DNA from: an uncultured Collinsella sp.
GTDB taxonomy: Bacteria; Actinomycetota; Coriobacteriia; Coriobacteriales; Coriobacteriaceae
Assembly (NCBI GenBank): GCA_900544205.1
Contig: UQUG01000005.1
Span: forward strand, 5,670 to 69,669
Direction of reading: 5' to 3'
Length of the DNA: 64,000 nt
Shown here: positions 54,359 to 63,327 of the stretch, in pieces
Layout of the letters: the number at the start of each line of letters is the position of its first letter
How positions within the stretch are numbered: the stretch's first letter is position 1
Program-made: the position numbers and the translations under genes
Notes under the pieces: generated by a model
What the model was told of the DNA's origin: nothing
The model's database searches: none
What the model saw: the letters and a program-made list of their open reading frames with translations, nothing else

Positions 54359-55117
54359 ATGCTGATCGAGACCCTTTCGGTCTTTCCCGAGATGTTTGAG
54401 CCCGTCATGTCCACGTCGATTTTGGGCCGCGCCCGCAAGGCCGGCCTTTTTGATTTTAAGGCGTATAACCTGCGCGACTGGACGCACGACCGCCATCGTA
54501 CCGTCGATGACGAGCCGTACGGCGGCGGGCAGGGCATGCTCATGAAGGTCGAACCTATTGCCGAGGCGATCGAGGCCATCAGCTCTGAGAGTCCCAAGCC
54601 CACTGTGGTGTTCTTTACCCCCTGTGGCGAGCCTTTTACGCAGCATGTGGCCGAGCGTCTGCTCAAAAGTGAGCGCCTGCTGTTTGTGTGCAGCCGTTAC
54701 GAGGGCGTCGACGAGCGCGCGTATGCGTATGCCGACGAGCGTCTGTCGATTGGCGACTATGTGCTTACGGGTGGCGAGCTACCCGCCATGGTCGTTGCCG
54801 ATGCCGTCGTACGCCTCATCCCCGGCGCCCTGGGCGACGAGATGAGCAACGTGGACGAGTCGTTCTCGACCGCCGAGGACGGAGGCCTGCTCGAGTACGC
54901 GCAGTACACCCGCCCCGCCGAGTTCAATGGCGAGGGCGTGCCTCCTGTGCTCGTGAGTGGCGATCACGCCAAGGTCGATGCCTGGCGTCGCAAGAACGCC
55001 ATCGAGCGCACCTGCCGCTGGCGTCCCGATCTGATCGAGACGGCGCGGCTCACGCCCGAGGAGCGCGCTTACGCGCAGGAGATTTTGGACGCTTCGTATT
55101 CGCAGAGCGAGGAGTGA
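54359..55117 (+). CDS. trmD: tRNA (guanine-37-N1)-methyltransferase
   Basis: This 252-residue knotted SPOUT methyltransferase starts MLIETLSVFPEMFEP. DEPYGGGQGMLMKVEP near 54 is the conserved guanine-contact loop, and CSRYEGVDERAY near 112 and YVLTGGELPAMVV near 134 line the AdoMet knot. Near 185, YTRPAEFNGEGVP VPPVL-type residues complete the dimer site. It methylates G37 of tRNAs for Leu, Pro and Arg to prevent frameshifts. It lies ten bases after rimM, with GGGAGGA before the start. Confidence 0.97.
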   Translation: MLIETLSVFPEMFEPVMSTSILGRARKAGLFDFKAYNLRDWTHDRHRTVDDEPYGGGQGMLMKVEPIAEAIEAISSESPKPTVVFFTPCGEPFTQHVAERLLKSERLLFVCSRYEGVDERAYAYADERLSIGDYVLTGGELPAMVVADAVVRLIPGALGDEMSNVDESFSTAEDGGLLEYAQYTRPAEFNGEGVPPVLVSGDHAKVDAWRRKNAIERTCRWRPDLIETARLTPEERAYAQEILDASYSQSEE

Positions 55118-55119
55118 GA

Positions 55120-55683
55120 ATGGTTCCATCGCAGCATTCCGCGTTGAGGGGCGCTTTTGAGTGGATCGCGGTCGTCGTCATCGCGCTCGCCGCCACCTTC
55201 CTGATTCGCACCTTTGTGATCGAACCCTTTGTAGTGCCCACCGGCTCCATGGAGTCCACGATCGAGATTGGCGACCAGATCCTGGCACAAAAGGTGAGCC
55301 TCGAGCTCGGTCAGCCCGTCAAGCAGGGCGATATCGTGGTGTTTCACAACCCCGATGGCACCTCCGAGCATGATGTTCTTGTCAAGCGTGTTATTGCCAC
55401 GGCCGGCCAGACGGTCGACCTGCAGGATGGCAAGGTGGTCGTTGACGGCCAAGCGCTCGACGAGGACTATACGACGGGCATGAGCTGGCCACTTTCGGTC
55501 CAAGCACCCGGCACTCAGGTAAGCTATCCCTACACCGTTCCCGACGGGTGCGTGTGGGTGATGGGCGACAACCGCGAGAACTCTGCCGACTCACGCTACT
55601 TTGGTCCCGTCGATCGCTCTGATTTGATTGCTGTGGCACTCGTTCGCTACTGGCCGCTCAACCGCATCGGCGCTATCGACTAA
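55120..55683 (+). CDS. lepB: Signal peptidase I
   Basis: ATG 55120 follows GAGGAG and starts two bases after the trmD stop. The longer open frame upstream is trmD shadow sequence. The 187-residue protein has one N-terminal membrane helix at about 13-30, PTGSMEST with the nucleophile Ser near residue 43, VKRVIA with the general-base Lys near 89, and GDNRENSADSRYFGPV near 150. It cleaves exported preproteins on the outer face of the membrane. The length is that of single-anchor Gram-positive SipS-like enzymes. Confidence 0.96.
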   Translation: MVPSQHSALRGAFEWIAVVVIALAATFLIRTFVIEPFVVPTGSMESTIEIGDQILAQKVSLELGQPVKQGDIVVFHNPDGTSEHDVLVKRVIATAGQTVDLQDGKVVVDGQALDEDYTTGMSWPLSVQAPGTQVSYPYTVPDGCVWVMGDNRENSADSRYFGPVDRSDLIAVALVRYWPLNRIGAID

Positions 55684-55742
55684 AAACCGCTATAGTACAG
55701 TACCTAACCGTGTAATCGTTTCGACGAGGGGATATTAGAGGC

Positions 55743-56654
55743 ATGAACGCTTCATCGCTTTCCTTCCAAGACATCATCCTGCGCCTCCAGCAGTACTGGG
55801 GCGAGCAGGGCTGCGTCATTATGCAGCCCTATGACTCCGAGGTCGGTGCCGGTACCTTCCATACCGCGACCACGCTGCGCTCGCTCGGTCCCGCCGAGTG
55901 GCGCACCTGCTATGCGCAGCCTTGCCGCCGTCCCGCCGACGGCCGCTACGGCGAGAACCCCAATCGCATGCAGCACTACTATCAGTTCCAGGTGCTCATC
56001 AAGCCCTCGCCGGTCAACGCCCAGGAGCTTTACCTGGGGTCTCTTGCCGCTATTGGCCTGGACCCCAACGACCATGACGTCCGCTTTGTCGAGGACGACT
56101 GGGAGAGCCCGACGCTCGGCGCCTGGGGCCTTGGCTGGGAGGTCTGGCTCAACGGCATGGAGGTCACGCAGTTTACGTACTTCCAGCAGGTGGGCGGCAT
56201 CGAGGTCGACCCCGTGCCCGTCGAGATCACCTATGGCCTGGAGCGTATCGCCATGTACGCCCAGGGCGTCAACTCCGTCTACGACCTGGTGTGGAGCTAT
56301 CTGCCCGACGGAACGCCCATGACCTATGGCGACGTGTTCCTCGAGAACGAGCGCGAGTTCAGTGCCTATAACTTTGAGGTCGCCAACGTCGAGATGATGC
56401 GTCAGAAGTTTGACGACTACGAGGCCGAGTGCCATTCCTGCCTGGAGCGCAAGCTGCCGCTGCCGGCGTACGACTGCGTCATGAAGTGCAGCCACGCTTT
56501 TAACCTGCTCGATGCCCGCGGCGCCCTGTCCGCGGTCGAGCGTGCCAACTACATCCTGCGCGTCCGCGCCGTCGCCAAGGCGTGCTGCGAGGCCTACATG
56601 GCCGAGGTCGCCGGAGTCAACGAGAATGCCGACCAGGAAGGCGAGGTGGCGTAA
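55743..56654 (+). CDS. glyQ: Glycyl-tRNA synthetase alpha subunit
   Basis: This 303-residue class II catalytic subunit of the bacterial alpha2-beta2 enzyme has [21 protein letters not shown] near residue 28 and [16 protein letters not shown] near 74. The [21 protein letters not shown] segment near 130 completes the site. It activates glycine and charges tRNA-Gly with the beta subunit encoded three bases downstream. The 59-base gap after lepB shows no T-box. AGGGGA precedes the start. Confidence 0.97.
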   Translation: MNASSLSFQDIILRLQQYWGEQGCVIMQPYDSEVGAGTFHTATTLRSLGPAEWRTCYAQPCRRPADGRYGENPNRMQHYYQFQVLIKPSPVNAQELYLGSLAAIGLDPNDHDVRFVEDDWESPTLGAWGLGWEVWLNGMEVTQFTYFQQVGGIEVDPVPVEITYGLERIAMYAQGVNSVYDLVWSYLPDGTPMTYGDVFLENEREFSAYNFEVANVEMMRQKFDDYEAECHSCLERKLPLPAYDCVMKCSHAFNLLDARGALSAVERANYILRVRAVAKACCEAYMAEVAGVNENADQEGEVA

Positions 56655-56657
56655 GCC

Positions 56658-58754
56658 ATGGCAGACGCTAAGGATTTCCTGTTTGAGATCGGTACGGAGG
56701 AAATGCCCTCCGCGCCGCTGAACAATGCCGTTAAGCAGCTTGGCACCATGATCGCCAAGGGTCTCGATGAGGCCGGTCTGGCCCACGGCGAGGTCCGTGT
56801 GATCTCGAGCCCGCGTCGCCTGGCTGCGCTCGTGGCCAATGTCGCCACTGCTACCGATGAGGTCCATGAGGTCAAGCGCGGTCCCGCGGCAAACATTGCC
56901 TTTGATGCCGACGGCAACGCCACTAAGGCCGCCCAGGGCTTTGCCCGCAAGTGCGGTGTGGCTGCCGAGGACCTGGTCCGTCGCGAGGACACTGACGGTC
57001 GCGAGTATGTGTTCGCCGAGAAGAACATTCCCTCCGCACCGGCTACGCCGATTCTGACCGCTCTGTGCGAGAAGACCATCGCCGGCCTGCAGTGGCCCAA
57101 CTACCGCTCCCAGCGCTGGGGCCACGAGCACGCGACGTTCGTGCGTCCTGTCCGCTGGATCTGCTGCCTTTTGGGCGAGGATGTTGTGCCCGTGTCGTTT
57201 GCCGATGTGACGAGCGGCAACACCACGCGCGGTCATCGCGTACTTGGCCCTGGTGACCATGTGGTTGCCAGCCCCGCCGTCTACGAGCAGGTGCTCGAGG
57301 ACGCCGGCGTGCTTTCTGCCGAGCGTCGTCGTGAGGTCATCCTCGCCGGTATCGCTGAGGTCGAGGCTGCCCGTCCCGGCTGCCATGTCGATACGCCCAA
57401 GAAGGTCTTCGAGGAGGTTATCAACCTCTGCGAGTGGCCGACGGTGCTCGTCGGTACCTTCGATGAGGAGTTCCTCAAGGTCCCGCACGAGATCATCTGC
57501 GAGTCCATGCTCACCAACCAGCGCTACTTCCCGATCTATGACGGCGAGGGCAAGCTCACGCGTGAGTTCGTGGTCGTCTCCAACAGCAAGCTCGAGAACG
57601 CCGAGCGCGTGATCGACGGCAACGAGCGCGTCGTGCGCGCCCGTTTGGACGACGCCAAGTTCTTCTACGAGGAGGATCTGAAGATCTCCCTCGACGAGTT
57701 CCGTGAGCGTTTGGCCAAGGTTGCCTTCCAGGAGAAGCTCGGTAGCGTGCTCGCCAAGTCCGAGCGTATTGAGCAGCTTGCGCTCGCTATTGCCCGCGAG
57801 GCTCATCTGGGCGCCCATCTTGCCGCCGACGCTGCTCGCGCCGCACATCTGTGCAAGGCAGACCTTGTGTCCAACGCCGTCATCGAGTTCACGAGCCAGC
57901 AGGGCGTGATGGGCGGTTACTACGCCTGCGCGATGGGGGAGAACGACGAGGTCGCCCATGCTATTCGCGATCACTATCGTCCTCGCTTTGCCGGTGACGA
58001 GCTGCCCGAGGGCACCGCTGGCTGCATCGTGGCCTGCGCCGACAAGCTCGATACCATCGCCGGTATCTTTTCCATCGGCGAGCCCCCGACCGGCTCTTCG
58101 GACCCCTACGCGCTGCGTCGTGCCGCTATCGGCATCATCAACATCCTGCGCGACCGCCTGCCGATCGACCCCACGTCGCTCATCGACTTCGCCCTCGAGC
58201 TCTACAGTGAGCAGGGCATTGAGTTCGATGCCGCCGAGGTCGCCCAACAGGTTCGCGACTTCTTCCATGGCCGCCTTGTGAGCATGGCCCGCGACGAAAA
58301 GATCCCGACCGATACCGTTGCCGCCGTCTCCGCGGTGCACATCATCGCCCCGTCCGTCTTCTTCGCCCGCTGCGCCGCCCTCGACGAGGCCCGCAAGAAC
58401 GACGCTGAGACGTTCGATAACCTGGCGACCGCCTATGCCCGCGCTGCGCACATCTCCAAGCCCGAGCTGGGTGCGGAGTACGACCGCGCCCTGATGGGCG
58501 AGGTTGAGCTTGCGCTTGCCGACGCCTCCGAGGCCGCTCAGACCGCCGTCGATGCTGCTCTCGCTGCCGAGGATTACCCGGCCGCATTTGCCGCCCTCGC
58601 CGCCCTGCGTGCCCCCATCGACCGCTTCTTCGATGAGGTTATGGTCATGGACAAGGACGAGCAGCTTCGCGATAATCGCCTTAAGCTGCTCAACCGCTTC
58701 GAGGCCGTTTTCTCTGGCATCGCCAACATCGGTGAGCTTGCCCGCAAAAAGTAA
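56658..58754 (+). CDS. glyS: Glycyl-tRNA synthetase beta subunit
   Basis: This 698-residue protein has the GlyS opening DFLFEIGTEEMPSAPLNN near residue 6, followed by an FARKCGVAAEDL region near 95. FVRPVRWICCLLG near 159 and KLDTIAGIFSIGEPPTGSSDPYALRRAA near 464 are the most conserved parts. The HD-like middle domain and the C-terminal anticodon-binding domain (about 580-690) are present. It provides most of the tRNA-binding surface. It overlaps no other gene, and the long open frame on the opposite strand is a codon-composition shadow. Confidence 0.97.
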   Translation: MADAKDFLFEIGTEEMPSAPLNNAVKQLGTMIAKGLDEAGLAHGEVRVISSPRRLAALVANVATATDEVHEVKRGPAANIAFDADGNATKAAQGFARKCGVAAEDLVRREDTDGREYVFAEKNIPSAPATPILTALCEKTIAGLQWPNYRSQRWGHEHATFVRPVRWICCLLGEDVVPVSFADVTSGNTTRGHRVLGPGDHVVASPAVYEQVLEDAGVLSAERRREVILAGIAEVEAARPGCHVDTPKKVFEEVINLCEWPTVLVGTFDEEFLKVPHEIICESMLTNQRYFPIYDGEGKLTREFVVVSNSKLENAERVIDGNERVVRARLDDAKFFYEEDLKISLDEFRERLAKVAFQEKLGSVLAKSERIEQLALAIAREAHLGAHLAADAARAAHLCKADLVSNAVIEFTSQQGVMGGYYACAMGENDEVAHAIRDHYRPRFAGDELPEGTAGCIVACADKLDTIAGIFSIGEPPTGSSDPYALRRAAIGIINILRDRLPIDPTSLIDFALELYSEQGIEFDAAEVAQQVRDFFHGRLVSMARDEKIPTDTVAAVSAVHIIAPSVFFARCAALDEARKNDAETFDNLATAYARAAHISKPELGAEYDRALMGEVELALADASEAAQTAVDAALAAEDYPAAFAALAALRAPIDRFFDEVMVMDKDEQLRDNRLKLLNRFEAVFSGIANIGELARKK

Positions 58755-58788
58755 GCCAGCCTGCGCGTAAGCGCAAAAGGAGCCCCGC

Positions 58789-59664
58789 ATGGATTGCCCG
58801 GTCGCCGTTCGTCCCACCGTTATCGTTATCTCCGACTCGCTCGGCGATACCGCTTGTGAGGTGGTGCTTGCGGCGTCCGGGCAATTTGATGAAGGGGCTT
58901 TTCGTCTCTTGCGCCTGCCCAAGGTGAACTCTGTGGAGCAGGTCAAGTCGTTTGTGGGTCCGCGTGTCGATGCGGACCATCGCGATATCGCCGTGTTCCA
59001 TACCATTGTCGATCCGGCGCTTCGCGCCCGTGTGCTCGATTACCTGGGTATGCTGCATATTCGCTCGGTCGACCTGATCGGCCCGACGCTTGCCGTGCTG
59101 TCGTCGCTTATCGGTGTGTCGCCCAAGGGCGTCGCGGGCGTGATTCACAGGACCGATGACCGCTATTTCCATCGTATCGAGGCCATGGAGTATTTCGTTG
59201 AGCACGATGATGGGCGCGGTTGCGACGATCTGTCGGGTGCCGATATCGTGCTGCTGGGCGTATCGCGCACGTCCAAGACGCCGCTGTCGATGTATTTGGC
59301 CTATCAAGGTTACAAGGTTGCCAATGTTCCGTTGGCCCATGGCATGGAGCCGCCGAAGTCGATTTACGAGGTCGACCCGATGCGCCTGTTCGGCCTGATT
59401 TCGACCGTCGATGTGATTTCCGAAATTCGCGATAGCCGCTTGGGCGATGACTACGCCCGTGCCGTTGCCGGCTCCTATGCCGAGCCCGAGAGCGTGCGCA
59501 GCGAGCTCGAGGAAGCTCGTGCCCTCATGAAGCGCCTAGGCTGCTTTGTGGTGCGTACCGACGGCAAGGCGATCGAGGAGAGTGCCTCCGAGATCATCGC
59601 TCACCTCGAAGAGATTCAAGAGGCGAGAGCCCGCCGTGCCGCCCGCCGCGCCCAACAAAACTAG
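58789..59664 (+). CDS. Pyruvate phosphate dikinase regulatory protein (PDRP, DUF299)
   Basis: This 291-residue bifunctional kinase/phosphorylase has VIVISDSLGDTACEVV near residue 11, HRTDDRYFHRIEAMEYFVEHDDG near 122 and the P-loop-like GVSRTSKTPLSMYLAYQG near 155. All three are strongly conserved in the family. The enzyme uses ADP to inactivate PPDK on the Thr next to its catalytic His, and phosphate to reactivate it. The target, ppdK, is the next gene, 267 bases downstream. A PEP-synthetase regulatory protein is the alternative name of the family, but the neighbour favours PPDK. Confidence 0.94.
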   Translation: MDCPVAVRPTVIVISDSLGDTACEVVLAASGQFDEGAFRLLRLPKVNSVEQVKSFVGPRVDADHRDIAVFHTIVDPALRARVLDYLGMLHIRSVDLIGPTLAVLSSLIGVSPKGVAGVIHRTDDRYFHRIEAMEYFVEHDDGRGCDDLSGADIVLLGVSRTSKTPLSMYLAYQGYKVANVPLAHGMEPPKSIYEVDPMRLFGLISTVDVISEIRDSRLGDDYARAVAGSYAEPESVRSELEEARALMKRLGCFVVRTDGKAIEESASEIIAHLEEIQEARARRAARRAQQN

Positions 59665-59717
59665 CTTATTTGGGTAGCTAAAAAATACCTGATAACGGTA
59701 AAGCGATTTAGCAAATT

Positions 59718-59743
59718 ACACGCATTTGACCTGCGTGTTTCTT
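59718..59743 (+). terminator. Short terminator-like hairpin after the PDRP gene
   Basis: ACACGCA at 59718-59724 pairs with TGCGTGT at 59732-59738, followed by TTTCTT. It would separate the regulator transcript from ppdK. Confidence 0.6.
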
Positions 59744-59931
59744 GTGGTGGTATCTTCATAAGGTAACCACCTTTATCTACCGTTTACCGCTCGTTTTAGC
59801 ACGTTTACCAAACCGCGCATCCTCTTCTCATGCCAGCATGAAACCCGCCGTATAGTTCCCTCACGGCCCGCATCCGGCGGGCCAATTCGTCACCACGGTC
59901 GTGCGCGAGAGCGCATGGAAGGGGAAGTATC
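59744..59931 (+). other. Leader region of ppdK with two small palindromes
   Basis: This gene-free stretch holds GGTGGT paired with ACCACC at about 59747-59772 and CCCGCCG paired with CGGCGGG at 59844-59881. The ppdK ribosome site GGAAGGGGAAG lies at about 59917-59927. No unmistakable -35/-10 pair was found. No riboswitch class was recognised. Confidence 0.5.
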
Positions 59932-62682
59932 GTGAACGATTGCAAGAGGGTTTACCGTTTTGGAACCGATGCCCAGGGCACCTGTGTCACTGAGGGCGAC
60001 AAGTCCATGAACTTCGTGCTTGGCGGCAAAGGCGCTAACCTTGCCGAGATGAGCCGTATCGGCCTGCCGGTTCCCGGTGGCTTTACCATAACCTGCCAGA
60101 CCTGCGTCGAGTACTCCGGTGCCGGCAACGTCTGGCCCGAAGGCGCGCTCGACGAGATCGTTGCCGCCGAGGCCGACCTCGAGGCTCGCTGCGGCAAGAA
60201 GCTCGGCGATGCCCGTGACCCGCTGCTCGTCTCGGTGCGCTCGGGCGCTCCGTTCTCCATGCCCGGCATGATGGACACGGTCCTCAACCTGGGCCTCAAC
60301 GACGATTCCGTTCAGGGCCTTATCGCCCAGACGCAAAACCCGCGCTTTGCCTGGGATAGCTATCGTCGCTTTATCCAGATGTTCTCCAACGTCGTCATGG
60401 GTGTCGATGCCGACTTGTTCGAGAATGCCCTGACCCAGGCTCGCCTGGTCGCCGGCGTTCGCGTCGATTCTGAGCTTTCGGCCGAGGACCTGCAGGAGCT
60501 CGTCGAGACGTTCAAGGGCATTTTCTCCGACAACGTCGAGGCCGCTCTGTACCCCGAGCTCGAGGTCGCTGACGGCAAGCCCGTCTTCCCGCACGATCCG
60601 GAGCTCCAGCTGCGCCTTGCCATCCAGGCCGTCTTTGGCAGCTGGATGAACGAGCGCGCCTGCATCTACCGCAAGCAACACGGTATTTCCGATGACCTTG
60701 GCACCGCCGTCAACGTCCAGGCCATGGCATTTGGCAACAAGGGTGAGACCTCGGCGACCGGCGTCGCCTTTACGCGCAACCCGGCCGACGGCACCAAGGA
60801 GTTCTACGGTGACTTTCTGGTTAATGCCCAGGGCGAGGACGTCGTCGCCGGTATCCGCAACACCGAGCCCATCGCCGACCTCAAGACCACCCCGGGCCTT
60901 GAGTCCGCAGGTGAGGAGCTCGAGCGCGTGTTCCTGACGCTCGAGGATCATTACCGCGATATGTGCGATATCGAGTTCACTATCGAGCAGGGCAAGCTCT
61001 GGATGCTCCAGACCCGCGTGGGCAAGCGCACTGCCACCGCCGCCCTGCGCATCGCCATCGAGATGGTCGAGGAAGGCCTGATCACCCGTGAAGAGGCCGT
61101 GAGCCGCATCGATCCCGCGCAGCTCGACCAACTCCTGCACCCGCAGTTTGATGCCTCCAAGAAGTACGAGGCGCTGGCCTGCGGACTTAACGCCAGCCCT
61201 GGTGCCGCCGTGGGCGAGGTCGTGTTCTCGAGCGACGATGCCGTCGCGCGCGCCAACGAGGGCCACAAGGTCATTCTGGTTCGTTGGGAGACGAACCCCG
61301 ACGACCTGAAGGGCATGGTCGCCGCCGAGGGTATCCTGACCAGCCACGGTGGCAAGACGAGCCATGCCGCCGTTATCGCTCGCGGTATGGGTACGCCCTG
61401 CGTCTGCGGCGTTGAGCGCTTCCACATCGACGCCGCCGAGAAGGTCGTGCGCATCGAGGGTAGCGATCGTGTGCTGCACGAAGGCGATGTCATCTCCATC
61501 GACGGCACCCAGGGCATCGTCGTCGATGGCGCTGTCGATTTGGTCTCCGCCGAGCTCACCGGCGACCTGGACACCATCCTGTCCTGGGCCGACGAGATCC
61601 GTCTGGACGAGACCTGTGGCCACGCCAACCATGTGCGCGTCAACGCCGACAATCCCGAGGACGCAGAGCTCGCGCTCGAGTTTGGCGCCGAGGCCATCGG
61701 CCTGTGCCGCACCGAGCACATGTTTCTGGGCGATCGCAAGAACATCATCCAGAGCTTCATCCTGTCCGACGATGAGGCCGTGAAGCAGCAGGCCCTCGCC
61801 GACCTGCTCAAGGTTCAGACCGAGGACTTCCTGGCGATGTTCAAGACCATGTCCGGTCGCGATGTGGTCGTTCGCCTGCTCGATCCGCCGCTGCACGAGT
61901 TCCTGGATAATCCGCGTGAGCTCGAGGTCGCCATCACCAAGAAGGAGGCCGCTGGCGCTAGCGAGGAAGAGCTTGCCGTCCTGCGCACCCGTCTGCGTCG
62001 TATCGACGGCATGGTCGAGTCCAATCCGATGCTCGGCCTGCGCGGTGTGCGCCTGTCCGTCGTCTTTAGCGATCTGCCGCTCATGCAGGTCCGTGCCGTC
62101 GCAACGGCTGCCGCTCGTCTCATTAAAGAAGGCGTCGACCCGCGCCCCGAGATCATGGTTCCGCTCGTTTCCATCACGGCCGAACATGTCCAGACCCGCG
62201 ATGTCATCGAGCGCGTGATCGCCGAGGTTTCTGCCGAGGAGGGCGTCGAGCTTAATATTCCCGTGGGCACGATGCTCGAGCTGCCGCGTGCCTGCATGGT
62301 CGCCGACGAGATTGCCCATCATGCCGACTTCTTCTGCTTTGGCACCAACGACCTCACGCAGACGACCTTCGGCTTCTCCCGCGACGATGCCGAGGCCAAG
62401 TTCATCCCGCTGTACATGCACAAGAAAATCTTGAAGGACAACCCCTTCGAGACCATCGACACGGCGGTACTCGAGCTGGTGCGCATGGCCGTCGAGAAGG
62501 GTCGCGCCACCAACCCCGACATGCACTTTGGCGTGTGCGGCGAGCACGGCGGCGACCCCAAGTCCATCATGGGCCTGTTTAACGTGGCCGACGTGGACTA
62601 CGTGTCCTGCTCGCCCTATCGTGTGCCCCTCGCGCGCCTGGCGGCCGCCCAGGCCAAGCTCGAGGCGAAGCGTTCCGCCTAA
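59932..62682 (+). CDS. ppdK: Pyruvate, phosphate dikinase
   Basis: GTG 59932 lies after GGAAGGGGAAG. The 916-residue enzyme has an ATP-grasp N-terminal domain (LGGKGANLAEMSRIGLPVPG near 26, SVRSGAPFSMPGMMDT near 103). A swivelling domain carries the phospho-carrier His in GGKTSHAAVIARGMG near 473. The TIM-barrel domain (about 530-910) ends with FGVCGEHGGDP near 865, whose Cys is the catalytic acid. It interconverts pyruvate, ATP and phosphate with PEP, AMP and pyrophosphate. The Thr of GGKTSHA is the site used by the regulatory protein encoded upstream. The length is somewhat above the 870-880 of many bacterial forms, mostly from loop differences. Confidence 0.97.
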   Translation: MNDCKRVYRFGTDAQGTCVTEGDKSMNFVLGGKGANLAEMSRIGLPVPGGFTITCQTCVEYSGAGNVWPEGALDEIVAAEADLEARCGKKLGDARDPLLVSVRSGAPFSMPGMMDTVLNLGLNDDSVQGLIAQTQNPRFAWDSYRRFIQMFSNVVMGVDADLFENALTQARLVAGVRVDSELSAEDLQELVETFKGIFSDNVEAALYPELEVADGKPVFPHDPELQLRLAIQAVFGSWMNERACIYRKQHGISDDLGTAVNVQAMAFGNKGETSATGVAFTRNPADGTKEFYGDFLVNAQGEDVVAGIRNTEPIADLKTTPGLESAGEELERVFLTLEDHYRDMCDIEFTIEQGKLWMLQTRVGKRTATAALRIAIEMVEEGLITREEAVSRIDPAQLDQLLHPQFDASKKYEALACGLNASPGAAVGEVVFSSDDAVARANEGHKVILVRWETNPDDLKGMVAAEGILTSHGGKTSHAAVIARGMGTPCVCGVERFHIDAAEKVVRIEGSDRVLHEGDVISIDGTQGIVVDGAVDLVSAELTGDLDTILSWADEIRLDETCGHANHVRVNADNPEDAELALEFGAEAIGLCRTEHMFLGDRKNIIQSFILSDDEAVKQQALADLLKVQTEDFLAMFKTMSGRDVVVRLLDPPLHEFLDNPRELEVAITKKEAAGASEEELAVLRTRLRRIDGMVESNPMLGLRGVRLSVVFSDLPLMQVRAVATAAARLIKEGVDPRPEIMVPLVSITAEHVQTRDVIERVIAEVSAEEGVELNIPVGTMLELPRACMVADEIAHHADFFCFGTNDLTQTTFGFSRDDAEAKFIPLYMHKKILKDNPFETIDTAVLELVRMAVEKGRATNPDMHFGVCGEHGGDPKSIMGLFNVADVDYVSCSPYRVPLARLAAAQAKLEAKRSA

Positions 62683-62721
62683 CGTTTTGGGTTTAGACGC
62701 CTAGCGTAGCCCCCCTTCATG

Positions 62722-62749
62722 CCGCCCGTCTCATTCGTGAGACGGGCGG
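62722..62749 (+). terminator. Terminator after ppdK
   Basis: CCGCCCGTCTCA and TGAGACGGGCGG form a perfect 12-base stem with a TTCG tetraloop. The T content after it is modest (TTGTC). It ends the ppdK transcript 40 bases after the stop. Confidence 0.85.
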
Positions 62750-62795
62750 TTGTCATGTGCGGGTTTTGTCTTTTTGTCTGCGTAAAAAATTGTTC

Positions 62796-62823
62796 TTGCA
62801 GCAGAAACCCGCGCGTGTATACT
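62796..62823 (+). promoter_or_regulatory. Promoter of rplS
   Basis: TTGCAG at 62796-62801 and TATACT at 62818-62823 are 16 bases apart, about 70 bases before the L19 start. The leader between them and the gene contains no ORF and no strong hairpin apart from GTGCCG/CGGCAC at about 62845-62869. Confidence 0.7.
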
Positions 62824-62892
62824 CGAATACGTTTGTTCAACTACGTGCCGGCCAAGGTGGTACGGCACCTCTAGAAGAGTAAGGAATTGCAC

Positions 62893-63234
62893 ATGGATTA
62901 CATCCGCGCAATCGAGCGTCAGCAGATCCGCGAGGACATTCCTCAGGTTCGCGTCGCCGACAACGTCAAGGTTCACTACCGCATTAAGGAAGGCGACCGC
63001 GAGCGCATCCAGGTCTTCCAGGGCGACGTCATCCGCATGGCCGGCGCCGGTGCCCGCGAGACCTTCACCGTCCGCAAGATGTCCTTCGGTGTCGGTGTTG
63101 AGCGTACCTTCCCGCTTCACAGCCCCAAGATCGCCAAGCTCGAGGTCGTTCGTCATGGTCGTGTCCGTCGCGCCAAGCTGTACTACCTCCGCGACAAGGT
63201 GGGCAAGGCTGCTCGCATCCCCGAGAAGCGCTAA
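62893..63234 (+). CDS. rplS: 50S ribosomal protein L19
   Basis: ATG 62893 starts [15 protein letters not shown] behind AAGGAA. The 113-residue protein shows the L19 segments [24 protein letters not shown] near 25, [20 protein letters not shown] near 60, and [18 protein letters not shown] near 92. L19 lies at the subunit interface of the 50S particle. It has its own promoter and terminator, although in many bacteria it belongs to the rpsP-trmD operon, which is 8 kb upstream here. Confidence 0.97.
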   Translation: MDYIRAIERQQIREDIPQVRVADNVKVHYRIKEGDRERIQVFQGDVIRMAGAGARETFTVRKMSFGVGVERTFPLHSPKIAKLEVVRHGRVRRAKLYYLRDKVGKAARIPEKR

Positions 63235-63268
63235 GAAGATCGCAGCGTCTGTCCACTCGTTTGGACAC

Positions 63269-63298
63269 AAGGGTCACCTTCGGGTGGCCCTTCTTTTT
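63269..63298 (+). terminator. Terminator after rplS
   Basis: AAGGGTCACC at 63269-63278 and GGTGGCCCTT at 63283-63292 form a ten-base stem with one G-T pair and a TTCG loop, followed by CTTTTT. The rnhB start is 30 bases on. Confidence 0.9.
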
Positions 63299-63327
63299 AT
63301 CTGATTTGCATGCAAGGAGGGCCTGGT

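Noticed and set aside
54688..55119. Signal peptidase gene starting inside trmD
   Set aside because: ATG 55120 gives the normal membrane-anchored length. The upstream part is out-of-frame trmD sequence rich in Arg.
55684..55742. T-box or glycine riboswitch before glyQ
   Set aside because: The 59-base gap is too short and holds no T-box core or glycine aptamer pattern.
55752..59006. Very long open frame on the minus strand opposite glyQ, glyS and the PDRP gene (over 1000 codons)
   Set aside because: The opposite strand encodes three certain genes. High GC removes stops from the antisense frame. Its translation is rich in Gly, Ala, Val and Asp/His without domains, and no ribosome site was seen.
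59720..59760. ppdK promoter from TTGACC at 59726 and TATCTT at 59751
   Set aside because: The spacing is 19 bases and the -35 lies inside the terminator hairpin, so the match is weak.
59890..62547. Long antisense open frame opposite ppdK
   Set aside because: It is fully contained in a certain PPDK gene and shows the same GC-shadow composition.
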